Source of the DNA: Typha latifolia
Taxonomy: Eukaryota > Streptophyta > Magnoliopsida > Poales > Typhaceae
Length of the DNA: 64,000 nucleotides
NCBI GenBank assembly: GCA_019914945.1
Contig: CM034105.1
Location: 248,001-312,000, forward strand
Direction of reading: 5' to 3'
Part shown: in pieces, positions 50,193 through 60,379 of the stretch
How the letters are laid out: each line of letters starts with the position of its first letter
Numbering within the stretch: position 1 is the stretch's first letter
Program-made: the position numbers and the translations under genes
Notes under the pieces: model-generated
Databases searched by the model: none
What the model saw: the letters and a program-made list of their open reading frames with translations, nothing else
Told to the model about the DNA's origin: nothing

Positions 50193-51367
50193 GATTGAGA
50201 AGATTGAAGAGAATCAGATTTTGGTGCAAGCGGCGATTGTAACCACATTTTGTGGTTATAGTTGGGCTCACTGATTTCCTGGACAGAAATTTTTGTCAGG
50301 GATTGAGTAATCATCCTTTCTGGAGATGTGTTGTCATTACTCTTGGTTTCAAAGAAAGTTTATTCATTGTGGAATTGTGCAGAGCCATATGTTTCAGTCA
50401 TTTTGTCCAGCTGCTTTCTTTTAACCTTTTGGGCTTCACGTTGTACCTCTTCAATTAGAAATGGAGTCTTACTCCATTCAGGAGATAGTCTGCCGTGTTT
50501 TTTTTTTTTTTGGTTCCTGTACAGCAGATTTTCCATCTTTTTCCCACTGTCTTGTTAATTTTCCTAATGATAGTGCAGTTCACCCGAGATGTTCTCGATC
50601 TGTTTAACAGTTATATTCTCTAATTTATGTTCGATGGATTTTGCTAATTTAAGATGGTAACATGTAAGCCATCTGTAAACACTGAAGTTTCAGTGTCTGG
50701 TTTCATGCTTTTGTATTTGCTTGTGCTATGACCTGAGAATATGCCTTCTGGCCTTCGTCTACCTATATTTCTTGAAAACAATCCATTTGTTATCAGCGCA
50801 AATCTTCTGATATGTTGCATTCATTATTTACATTCAAATTCCTAAGGCCGCCTGGTGCTGCCCCTGAGATACTATGTCAAATAAACTAATAAAGAAGTGT
50901 GTGGTGAGTAGCATTAGCATAGCATTAGCATAGCCCCGGAAAAACTTAACTTCGAAGTGAGTAGCATTAGCATAGTGGGAAAAACTGTTACCAAAGTGAC
51001 TGAAACCCATAGCTAAATAACATTGTGACTGTTTCCAGAAAAAAAAATATTCAAAGATATCTAATCCAATAATTAGGAGGCTCCCACTAAAATGCATTCT
51101 GTGGATAATGTCCAGAAAATACTTGTAGCTCTCTGTTTCTGTATAAGGGCTTTGGCTGATGAAGAAGGCAACTCATCAGCCTAGATCCTCCACTTGCTAA
51201 GAAATGATAAAGGATATGTCAAAATTTGGAGGAGTAATTCAAATGCTCATTTGCCACATCATAGAAAAGCACATCTAATTGCCTAGAAACATAAAATAAA
51301 ATAAAATAAAATAAAATAAAATAATAAAGGAAAGAAAGAAAGAAAACTGAAAGCACCAATATGGCTG
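50193..51367. other. Intergenic region between convergent genes
   Basis: This stretch holds the 3' UTRs of the Enhancer-of-polycomb-like gene (+) and the GT4 gene (-). A 19-bp word GTGAGTAGCATTAGCATAG is present twice (50904-50922 and 50957-50975), and an (AAAAT)n tract lies near the right end. No gene seen. Confidence 0.5.
51291..51324. repeat. (ATAAA)n microsatellite
   Basis: Six to seven ATAAA units lie about 45 bp beyond the stop codon of the GT4 gene, probably inside its 3' UTR. Confidence 0.9.
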
Positions 51368-54300
51368 CTATTTAATTTTCATGCACTTGACAAGGACCTC
51401 TGCAAATCTTCTGTACATATGATTCTTCAAGTATTTATCCTGTACCAACTGCCTTCCCCTTGCTCCCATATTCTTCCTAACTGATGGATTGGTTAGAAGA
51501 TAGAGGATATTCTGTGCAAGGTCTTTTTTTCCTTCACGCCCAACAGGATGGAGAAGGCCCGTTATATTATCCTCGACAATCTCCTTTGTACCTCCTGCAT
51601 CTGTTCCAACCACCTGCACAGAACGAATAATAACAGACAAATAGTTTTGCATTATACTTCTATTGGATTATGTTTGCTGTGCATTGTAATGCTATCATAG
51701 TTCATTGAACAACCAAATAGAAATTCAAGATGGAAAAATGTTGTCACAGAAAGGAAATATATGATTGTTCATACCGGCAGGCCAAATGCCATAGCTTCAA
51801 TTGTTACTCTCCCAAATGTTTCTCCAACACCCTAGTGAATAAATCACTTATTTGTCATTTATCGTTAAATAAAATATACAAAAAAGACAAATAGTTCAAC
51901 AAAGCAGGAAGCTTAATTCTTGCCCTTCTTTCCATTAGAAATAGGAAGATAAACATTTAAAAATTATTAAGGTAACTATCTGCCATATAACTTTTGACAT
52001 AATAGAGCATGACCACTTCCTGGATCCTACTGAGACAAGTAGAATAAAGGTGCAACTGGACATCCATTATCTCCCTAAGTGACTTATGACTTCAGCTTGT
52101 GTCAATGTCTTGGAAATTGTACATATGTTACTACATCTGATTCTCCCCGCAAACATGAATTTACAGCTGATTTCTGGAAGATAAGTTCACAGTGCTTGTG
52201 AATCCAAGGCGCAGTAAACAAAGCATCTAACGAATAATTAGCTCTACAGTCGCAATAATAAGTAGTGCATGTGTATGTATGGTAAGGGCAGCCTTTTATG
52301 TGAATGATGAACCATATGAAGAGCGAAAGCATATCCCAACAATATAACTTATATATCATATAATTTTGCATCACTAATGTCATTTATATTCTTGCTTCCA
52401 GAATATATTCTAGATGAGTGAATGAACCTCCTTGTTCTAGTTGCTATTAATTTCAAGACTTGTCATGGCCTAATTGCTTGTCTCGCCAATCCTCAAACAT
52501 GATAGATCTTCCAATATCAAGTGGTATCATCACTGGCAGGTCGACCCAAACCTTCTATCGAAAAGTAAGCCAACTTACAGAACAAAATTTTCAGCAATGG
52601 TAAAATTGGATGTGAAACTCAAGATAAGGCAAAAAGCTTCATAAATAAAATAATAGTAGAAAAAACATTATATCAGGAAATAATATAATATGAATTAAGA
52701 GGGCTAATCATATTAAGAGTATTCAGAGATTGTTGGTGTATTTATTTTAGGTTAAAAAGCAGTTACTAAAAATCATGCAATGGAACAAGTGAAACTCCTT
52801 TTCTCAAGCAGTCAGCAATTGATACATTTCAGGCTCTTGAATATGAAGCTACTAGTGTAAAATTTTTATCAAAACTGGCAAAAATGTAGAAATAGTGTAA
52901 CCATGAAACGTATAAAATTGCTAAGAGAAGGTTAAAAAATGATTAGTGGAGCTTTGCAAAACCTGATGATACGAGTTCCAATGTTGGATAAACTTATGGG
53001 TGAAAAGGATATCAAATATAATTGTACAAGAGGACTGCATAATCCAAATTTACCTGGGCATTTATTACATAAACATCTGCTGCGGCATAAAGTGAGGCAA
53101 CATGTGTAGTTGCCGGAGTCCACATAAGTAGCTTTGACAAGTCTGAATGTCGAGATATAAATTTCAAAATTGCTCTGATGTAAAGTACTTTATTGCTCTT
53201 GGATCCAAGAGAACCGATTAGAATTTTAAGATTCTGCTCTTTCCCATCCCTTCTTTCGGACAGCAAGTTCCTTGACCGTGAGTGTTTTCTCTTCTTCTTA
53301 TTAGAAATCACACTACTACTTTTATTTTGGAGGGAAATATTTCCTATTTCATCACTCTGGTTAGGCTTTTCAGATAAAACCACAGCATCTAGCTCACTGC
53401 TTCTGGTTGTTCGGTTTACAGGAGCAACCTGGAGCAGACTGTTCTCTTCAAGAAAACCAGTATGTTTAGAATCTTTCATTGGAACACTATGCTCAACTGC
53501 CAAAAGAGCTGATTCAAGAAATAGTCGCTGGCCTTTTCCAGTAGTTATGCTACTTAAAGACATTATAAGCACATCATTGTCACCTAAACCCATCTCTTTC
53601 CTGACTGCATTTCTCAAAAGATTCCTCTTCTCCAGCATCTTCTCAACACTGAATTCCGGGGTATTAAGGGAACATGGAATGCCTGCTACAAAGGCCAATT
53701 CATCATTCACAGAAAGAGGCACTAGCATTGGTTGTGAACTCAATTGAATTTTTTCTTCTTCACACCAGGATAGCCATTCCTTGGATTGTGAGTCAGACAA
53801 GAAAGTGAGTATCTTCACACGGTTAAGCAAATGCCTTGATCTGTCGAAGTATTCCCGTCGATTCTCCATGATCCACCAAACAATTTTACCTGATCCAGCA
53901 GGGAAATGCAGCAGATATTGCTCTGCAACAAAATAGTAGTGTAAAGATAAATGATTGTCTAAACAAGGAGCTTCATGTTGACAACATATTACTCTAAGAA
54001 ACATGGACGCATCTTCAAAATTTTCAAAATATTGACGCACAAGATATTTGATAAGCATTTAATATATGCATGTTATACTGATCAACATAATCCAGTATCT
54101 TAAACCAGAACCAATTGAAACTTGGTGATAGTATTTCATATATTTAATGGAAAGAGACATAAAAGCATGTTCATAATAACAACTTGAGAAACAAAAAAAA
54201 AAGAATGAATATAGAGACATAGTATAATAATAGAAGCATGAATAAGAGGGAAACATCCACATTTTCACCAAAATGGTATAATACCAACTACCCAGAGCAA

Positions 54301-55289
54301 AACTCACCAATCCAGGATGAACAAACAGCTGATCCAGCTATCACTAGGTCAGCTTTCATGGCAGTCTTAAAGCTTAGCTCTGCCTTATCCTTGAGCACTT
54401 TGATTCCTCTTTTTTCAAGTTCTGTCATCAGCCCACCTTTCCTGATAAGAACTACAGCTGAAACACTGCCTCCGCAGCTCAAGATCTCTGTTGCCAATTC
54501 CATCATTGAAAGAGGCGCTCCGGTCATTGAGAGCTCATGAATTATCAGCACAAATGACCGAGACCAAACAATTCGAGCGAAATCACCTTTTCTATCACAG
54601 GTTCCTTTCCTTTTATCAGCATTCCATCCCAAAATGGTATCTTCTGCCTTACCAAATGGTCCCACAATTAACCCGTATGAAGTATTCTTTTTTGGTATTA
54701 TTCCTTCTTCCACTGCACCATTTCTATTTTCTGCAACACCAGTCCTTGCTTTAACAGGTGCCTTTTTCGACAATCTATGCTCTGGTTCTTTAATTTTTTT
54801 CCTCGATGCAGTTGGATGAGACAAAAACCGTATCCCTTTCTCCATCAGATGAACACCATACTTCCTCGAATCGGAACCATCCACAACCACGAGTTTCTTG
54901 CCAGAAGAGGTAGTAGCATTTATCCTACTTGATGCTGCTTCTCTTCTCTTATCCTCCTCCCAAATCCTAGTACCACCAATCTCACTCTTGTAAGCACCAA
55001 AATCTGCCTTCCCGTGGTCACTGTGAGCCCATTGTGATTGCACGAGAAAGCCAATGTAGGCCCATAAGGTGATAAGAATCAACCAGAAAACTACACGGTT
55101 GCTCTGGATCCATTTGAATGTGCCTACTATGCCTTTAGATTCCCTTCGAGGTGTCCTACTAGGATTCAACTTCCGGAACGAAGGTGAATTACTTGCATTA
55201 GATCTCCCCGATAGATTGGATTTTAAGTTCCCAGATGTTCGAATCTGTCTCACCACACTTTCATACAAATCGCTATTTTCCATGTGCAT
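51368..55289 (-). CDS. Membrane-anchored GT4-family glycosyltransferase (717 aa)
   Basis: Exons in transcription order: 55289-54308, 53922-53054, 51831-51775, 51613-51368, total 2154 nt in frame. The protein has a Ser/Arg-rich cytosolic N-terminus, one hydrophobic anchor (about residues 66-84, VVFWLILITLWAYIGFL) and a large lumenal region, giving type II topology as in Golgi transferases. The first Rossmann half contains FVLIIHELSMTGAPLSMMEL. The second ends GVGETFGRVTIEAMAFGLP, whose E-x7-E pair is the donor-site motif of GT4 retaining transferases; it falls almost entirely in a 57-nt exon. VVGTDAGGTKEIVEDNITG follows. Close plant relatives are At1g19710 and At1g75420, whose acceptors I do not know. 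A basic, Ser-rich insertion interrupts the second half. Translation likely starts at the first ATG (55289), five bases after a probable 5' UTR intron acceptor; the ATG at 55283 is an alternative. Confidence 0.9.
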
Positions 55290-56033
55290 TCTTACTGCAG
55301 TATCATCACACTACAACTGGCACGAGCTAATATTTTTGGCACATCTCTACCCACTCTTCAGTATACTTCAACTTAAATGCATCAACACATTATAAAACAG
55401 CAAAAAAGAAACATAGAGAAAGATCAAAACCTAGTTACTTCAATATTCTTGGAGATCTAATCTTACATCAATATACAATCGAGAGATCCGCCGAGAATCC
55501 AGTCCTCCCACTTCTCGAATTACACAACAGCATGCAGCTATTACTCTAGTAATCGAAAATCTTGCAAGAAGAAATCCATAATGTCGAAAAATCTTCTCAG
55601 CCGCGAGTTCCTGAGATCGCATGAAAACCAATCAACAAGGAATCAAGCATTAATTGGTACCATTTCATTTTTGGGAGAGAGAGAGAGAGAGAACGGATCC
55701 CTGGAATAAAGAAGAGACCGTAACGGCTTTAAGATCGCGATTCCGGTGGCGAGATGGGCAGCTAAGCCAACAACTTCGGAATCCGAGAGAGAGAGGAAAG
55801 AGTTTTGGAATCTAGATCTCCGCAATAGACTAGAATTGAGTTCATCGTGCCGAATTGGAAGGGATGTATAGTAAGAGAAAAAAGAAGGTACGCGATTTGG
55901 TGACTTTGGACTCGGTTCTAGAGATTTAAAAATTTGTCTCGAAAAAGTCCATGCGTCTCACGTGTCCCGCACCTAGATGGACAAGGGGGAAACGCAGCTT
56001 CCTTAGCAATTCTAATCGGGCTACAAAATCTAA

Positions 56034-56949
56034 ATGAGCTCCAATAGCTCTAAAATTAACTCTAAATTTAGAGCTAGCAATAGTGGACTCCAAATTAGAA
56101 ACCCCACCATAAAAATAGAGCCCAACTATATTTGTCATTTCAATTTTTTAAAATATCAAAATTACCCAATAATTATTACATTCAATAATTTTAATTTTAT
56201 TTATATCTTTTATTAAATAATTTAGTTAGTTAAACTGAATATATAATTAGTTTTACTGATCGATTTTTAACAAAAAAAATAATACCATTGGAAAGATCTC
56301 ATCGAGACCTTTAAAATGAGTTTAATATTAAATTATTTTTGAGTTAATTTAAATTTTAATTTTTAAATTTTAAATTTTAAATTTTTTATTATTTATAAAA
56401 ATGAGTCTAATAAATTATGTGTCCTAAAATATAATTACTCAAAATTATTTCCAATATAAATATTAAATATTAAAATATATTAGATATGAAATACATCAAA
56501 TATGAAATACATTAAAAATGAAACCGGAACCAGTGTCTACGGAACTGGAATCGGTGGCTACGGAACCGGAACCGGTGGCTACGAAGATGACTTATTAGAA
56601 TATTAAACATCTATTATTTTTATTATGTTTAGTTAATTTCTGCTTATTTTATGTAATATAATTTTGATATTTTTAGTTAATGACATGTAATGCTTATTTC
56701 GATATTTATTTCGTATAATGTAATTTCGATGTGTTTAATTAAAAAACTAGTAATTTAAAATTAATTCTGAAATTATTAAATATTAGTCTTATTTTAAAGA
56801 TCTCGATAAGAGTTTTCTAACCATATATTTTTTATTAAAAAATAATAATGCTAAGATGACCTATTAAGTAATTTAAAATAGCTAATATAATAATATATAT
56901 TATATTATTATTTTAATATATATGGGTGCACCGAATCATGGAGATGCTC
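56034..56949. mobile_element. PIF/Harbinger-type non-autonomous element (916 bp)
   Basis: TAA lies at both flanks (56031-56033 and 56950-56952), matching the 3-bp TTA/TAA target duplication of Harbinger transposons. The left end ATGAGCTCCAATAGCTC and the right end read on the minus strand (GAGCATCTCCATGATTC) follow the GAGCATCTCCAA terminal pattern common in plant Tourist-like elements. The interior is very AT-rich and lacks a transposase. It contains a 21-bp tandem repeat. The match of the termini is imperfect. Confidence 0.55.
56520..56582 (+). repeat. 21-bp tandem repeat, three copies
   Basis: Three units at 56520-56540, 56541-56561 and 56562-56582 follow the consensus GGAACCGGAACCGGTGGCTAC with few changes. 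They are GC-rich islands in an AT-rich transposon. One frame reads repeats of GTGTGGY, then EDDLLEY and a stop; another reads EPEPVAT repeats from an ATG at 56518. Confidence 0.85.
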
Positions 56950-57623
56950 TAATCATCTCATCTAAACCACTAAACGGAACGCTATTTTGGTGAATCGTGG
57001 GGTGACACGTTTCCACCTGCATAACTTAATTTTGGGGACTCATTAATAAGCATAACTGCCTGTTACTTTTCTTTCAGCTACGATCGCAGTCGGTAATCTG
57101 TACGTGAAGAATCACAACTAACCTTCCAAGTGACGTGAGATTTCTGGGCCAAGATTTTAGCCGTTAACCGTTGACCTAACCGTTCGTGAATGGAGAAGAA
57201 AATTTTCATCTATGCTGAGATTATTAAGAGGATGCCACGCATCATAACCCCCATAATTTATGGATTTTAGAGCGATTTAATTAAGAAGTGTTTTGGTTTA
57301 TCCCCCCACCTAATTTGGTTAGACCCGTTTGGCCTTTGTTCACGTCGCTGAGATTTGAGAGCGATTTAATTAAGAAGTTGGGCTATCTTGGGCCTCAGCT
57401 AACATAACCTAAGCCCAATTTACATCCACCTGCATTGTTTTATTTTAGGTGATTAATTTACATCCATCTGCATGTATGGGTAATTCTCACTATATAATTG
57501 CACTGGTTGAATATTAGGCTCATCTCACAATACAAAACTTTTGCTTCTTTCTTAACCTCTCTCTCTCTCTATATATATATATTTTACATAAATTTATTTA
57601 TATGATGAGGTATCGTTCTATAT

Positions 57624-57625
<2 letters not shown>

Positions 57626-57710
<85 letters not shown>
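57626..57710. repeat. (TA)n followed by poly-T
   Basis: About 27 TA units run directly into about 30 T residues, upstream of the UGT75-type gene. Confidence 0.95.
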
Positions 57711-58457
57711 CTCACAATGCTTTTGCTTAGAGTTAATCTACAATCTCCTTAATCACAAGGAGGGTAAGCTTCCAACAATCCAATATATGGGTGGTCAGGA
57801 CCTCCATTCGTGATGCCAAACATAGCAACGAGTGGAAATTGGACATAAAGAGATCTAGGATAGTTGATGTATTAGGATGAGGCAGCTGCCTCGTAATTAA
57901 GTAGGTGGCATATGTAATTATAATCGCATCTACTTAATCAAGTGGACCATATATCATCCACGTCAGAATAGCTTCAACCAGATAGCGTACTACTGAACAG
58001 CTAAACAAAAGTTGAGCTCCTATCGTCTGTTTCTTATGTATGGCCCCATTACTCACACTGAGATGTCAATTAAGTTGTCTCTTTCCGCCTATTTCGCAAT
58101 AGAAATAATTACGTATGGAGACCCTTCTGAGACGAACAAACAATCCACAGCACAAATGTCTAAAGAAGTTCCTACAACTTGCGGTAGAAATCCACATTTC
58201 TAGCCAAAACCGAACTCCACACATGGTGACGGACAGACGGACGCATCTCAATTTCCTCTGAACTAATGCATTTACTGGGATTCCTGTAACTTCAAATATG
58301 ATGTCACTTGTTACGTATAATTTAACATCAGTTTGATTCGTCTTGTCAGACGCCAAAAGTGAGTAAAACTATGACATGAAATGAAACTTACGGACAAAAT
58401 ATACACAAAAAAGATTCTTCAATTAGAGACAAAACTATGAGACAGTAATAAATTCAC

Positions 58458-58465
58458 TATATAAA
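58458..58465 (+). promoter_or_regulatory. TATA box of the UGT75-type gene
   Basis: TATATAAA lies 104 bp upstream of the ATG at 58569, the usual distance for a plant core promoter with a leader of about 75 nt. Confidence 0.6.
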
Positions 58466-58568
58466 ATATTGAGTACATACTCTGAAGCAGCTTATATTCT
58501 TAGTTAAAACCTATTTCCGCTGCTCATATCAGTTATCCAATCAATCTCTTTGGGGATATCCAATAAAA

Positions 58569-59960
58569 ATGGCGCAGCAGGAATCACAGCACTTCCTGGT
58601 AGTGACTTATCCCTTCCAAGGACACATTAACCCCGCCCTCCACCTCGCCAAGCGCATCGCAGGTGTTACCGGCGGTCCGGTCACCTTCTCCACGACCCAC
58701 GCCGCTCACCGCCGCATGTCCCCCTCCTCCTTTCAAACCCACGACGGACTGCTCTCCTACCTCCCCTTTTCCGACGGCTGCGACGACACCGGTGGCTTCA
58801 CCGGGGAGCTTTCCGGGTACAGCAAGTACATGTCCCAACTCAAAGAGATCGGTTCCCGCACCCTCTCCCAAGTCGTCAGTAACCTCACTGCCCAGGGCCG
58901 CCCGGTGACCTGCATCATCTACACCCTCCTCGTACCCTGGGCCGCCGAGGTGGCACGCGAGCACGGGATCCCGTCCACCCACTACTGGATACAACCCGCG
59001 TCCGTCTTCGCCATCTACTACTACTATTTCCACGGCTACGATGAGCTCGTCTTATCCCACCGCGACGAACCATTATTCCCGGTCAAGTTCCCGGGGCTTC
59101 CGCCCCTCCTAATCCAAGACATCCCCTCCTTCCTCGTGATCTCCTTCGACGAGTCCGATCACTTTCACTGCGTATTCACTGCTTTCCACGACTTATTCTC
59201 GTCTCTGGATAAAGATAAACCGATCGTGCTGGTCAACACCGCCGACGCATTGGAGCCCAACGTGTTCGCGGCCATTAAGGAGCTAGACCTGGTGGCCGTA
59301 GGCCCAGTGATGCCCCTCGGATCGACTTCCAACGGCGGAGGACTCTTCAAACCCGACGAGAAGGAGTACCTGCAATGGCTGGACGCAAATCCCGAGGGAT
59401 CGGTGGTGTACGTGTCGTTCGGAAGCCTGTCCAGGTCGGAGAGAGCACAGATGGAAGAGCTACGAGTGGGTCTGGAGGAGAGCGGGAGGCCGTACCTGTG
59501 GGTGGTGAGGAAGGATGACAGAATCGAAGGGGTAGAATTGGAAAATCCAGGGAGTAATATGAAGGGGATGGTAGTGGAGTGGTGTGATCAGGTCAAGGTG
59601 TTGTCGCATCCATCGGTGGGTTGCTTCGTGAGTCACTGCGGGTGGAACTCGGTGTTGGAGAGCTTGGCGAGTGGGGTCCCGATGGTGGGGGCCCCGAGGA
59701 TGTCGGACCAGAAGATGAACGCCAGGCTGGTGGAGGAGGAGTGGGGAGCGGGGACGAGGGCGGGGATTGATAAGGATGGGGTTGTGAAACGGGAGGAATT
59801 GAGAAGGTGCCTGGATTTGGTGCTGGGTGAAGGGGAGAGAGCAGTTGAGATAAGGAGGAGGGCAAATACGTGGCGTAATAGAATTCAGGATATCGTCGGC
59901 CAAGGTGGGTCGTCAGATCGCAATCTGAGGGCGTTCCCGGAACGTGTTATTAGGCAATGA
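58569..59960 (+). CDS. UDP-glucosyltransferase, UGT75 type (463 aa)
   Basis: Intronless, GC-rich gene; the ATG sits in a good context (AAAAATGGC). The enzyme family moves glucose from UDP-glucose to small molecules in the cytosol. The N-terminal acceptor half contains the catalytic His (PFQGHINP, H19). The segment TCIIYTLLVPWAAEVAR (about 114-130) is typical of the UGT75 branch. The C-terminal PSPG donor box spans W338 to Q381, exactly 44 residues, starting WCDQVKVLSHPSVGCFVSHC; it ends with Gln, which in known enzymes favours glucose. The residue usually Trp near the box end (PQW-x-DQ) is Met here (PRMSDQ, M378). UGT75 enzymes glucosylate anthocyanins, auxins, crocetin and other acids; the acceptor cannot be read from the sequence. 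The gene converges on the transporter gene, 420 bp away. Confidence 0.93.
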   Translation: MAQQESQHFLVVTYPFQGHINPALHLAKRIAGVTGGPVTFSTTHAAHRRMSPSSFQTHDGLLSYLPFSDGCDDTGGFTGELSGYSKYMSQLKEIGSRTLSQVVSNLTAQGRPVTCIIYTLLVPWAAEVAREHGIPSTHYWIQPASVFAIYYYYFHGYDELVLSHRDEPLFPVKFPGLPPLLIQDIPSFLVISFDESDHFHCVFTAFHDLFSSLDKDKPIVLVNTADALEPNVFAAIKELDLVAVGPVMPLGSTSNGGGLFKPDEKEYLQWLDANPEGSVVYVSFGSLSRSERAQMEELRVGLEESGRPYLWVVRKDDRIEGVELENPGSNMKGMVVEWCDQVKVLSHPSVGCFVSHCGWNSVLESLASGVPMVGAPRMSDQKMNARLVEEEWGAGTRAGIDKDGVVKREELRRCLDLVLGEGERAVEIRRRANTWRNRIQDIVGQGGSSDRNLRAFPERVIRQ

Positions 59961-60379
59961 TGATTATGTTTATTCCGGGCCAATCAGATTCCGTGACCAT
60001 GTCATTGCTCGATATCATTATATGACATATTGACAACGCTTCCTTTTCTGTTTTTTTCTGCAATAAAATTACAACTAGTAATTGAATAATTGTTGGATTA
60101 TTGCAATGGCGGCCACAGGAAAAGAGATACCAGCAAGCAGTCGAATTTAAACTGTCCCCGAGAGTAGCACACCATATCCTAATGAAGCTTGTGTCGTTGA
60201 TAAAGAATTAACTTTTTTTTCTTTGAGGGAAATTACCTTTGTAGGTAATAACAGCGAGACATTCCGGTTACTCTTACCATGTAAATCTACCTAAATCAAA
60301 GGGGTCACAAATGCTTCTTCCGTACCCCGTTACAATGGAAAGAAGAATGCAGGAAAGAGAACTAAGAATAGGCCACTCC
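59961..60379. other. Short intergenic region between convergent genes
   Basis: This stretch holds both 3' UTRs. AATAAA at 60062-60067, about 100 nt after the UGT stop, is a plausible polyadenylation signal. No gene seen. Confidence 0.55.

Larger units (their letters stand above)
55290..58457. other. Intergenic region between divergent genes, transposon-bearing
   Basis: About 3.2 kb. The left part is the leader of the GT4 gene, with a probable 5' UTR intron ending at 55295 (minus-strand acceptor CTGCAG) and a GA-rich tract at 55676-55692. The middle holds a Harbinger-type element (56034-56949), followed by a TA/T simple-sequence tract (57626-57710). The rest, up to the TATA box of the glucosyltransferase gene, shows no gene. 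Confidence 0.5.

Noticed and set aside
59460..59903. 147-codon antisense ORF in the glucosyltransferase gene
   Set aside because: His/Pro-rich shadow frame opposite the PSPG-box coding region.
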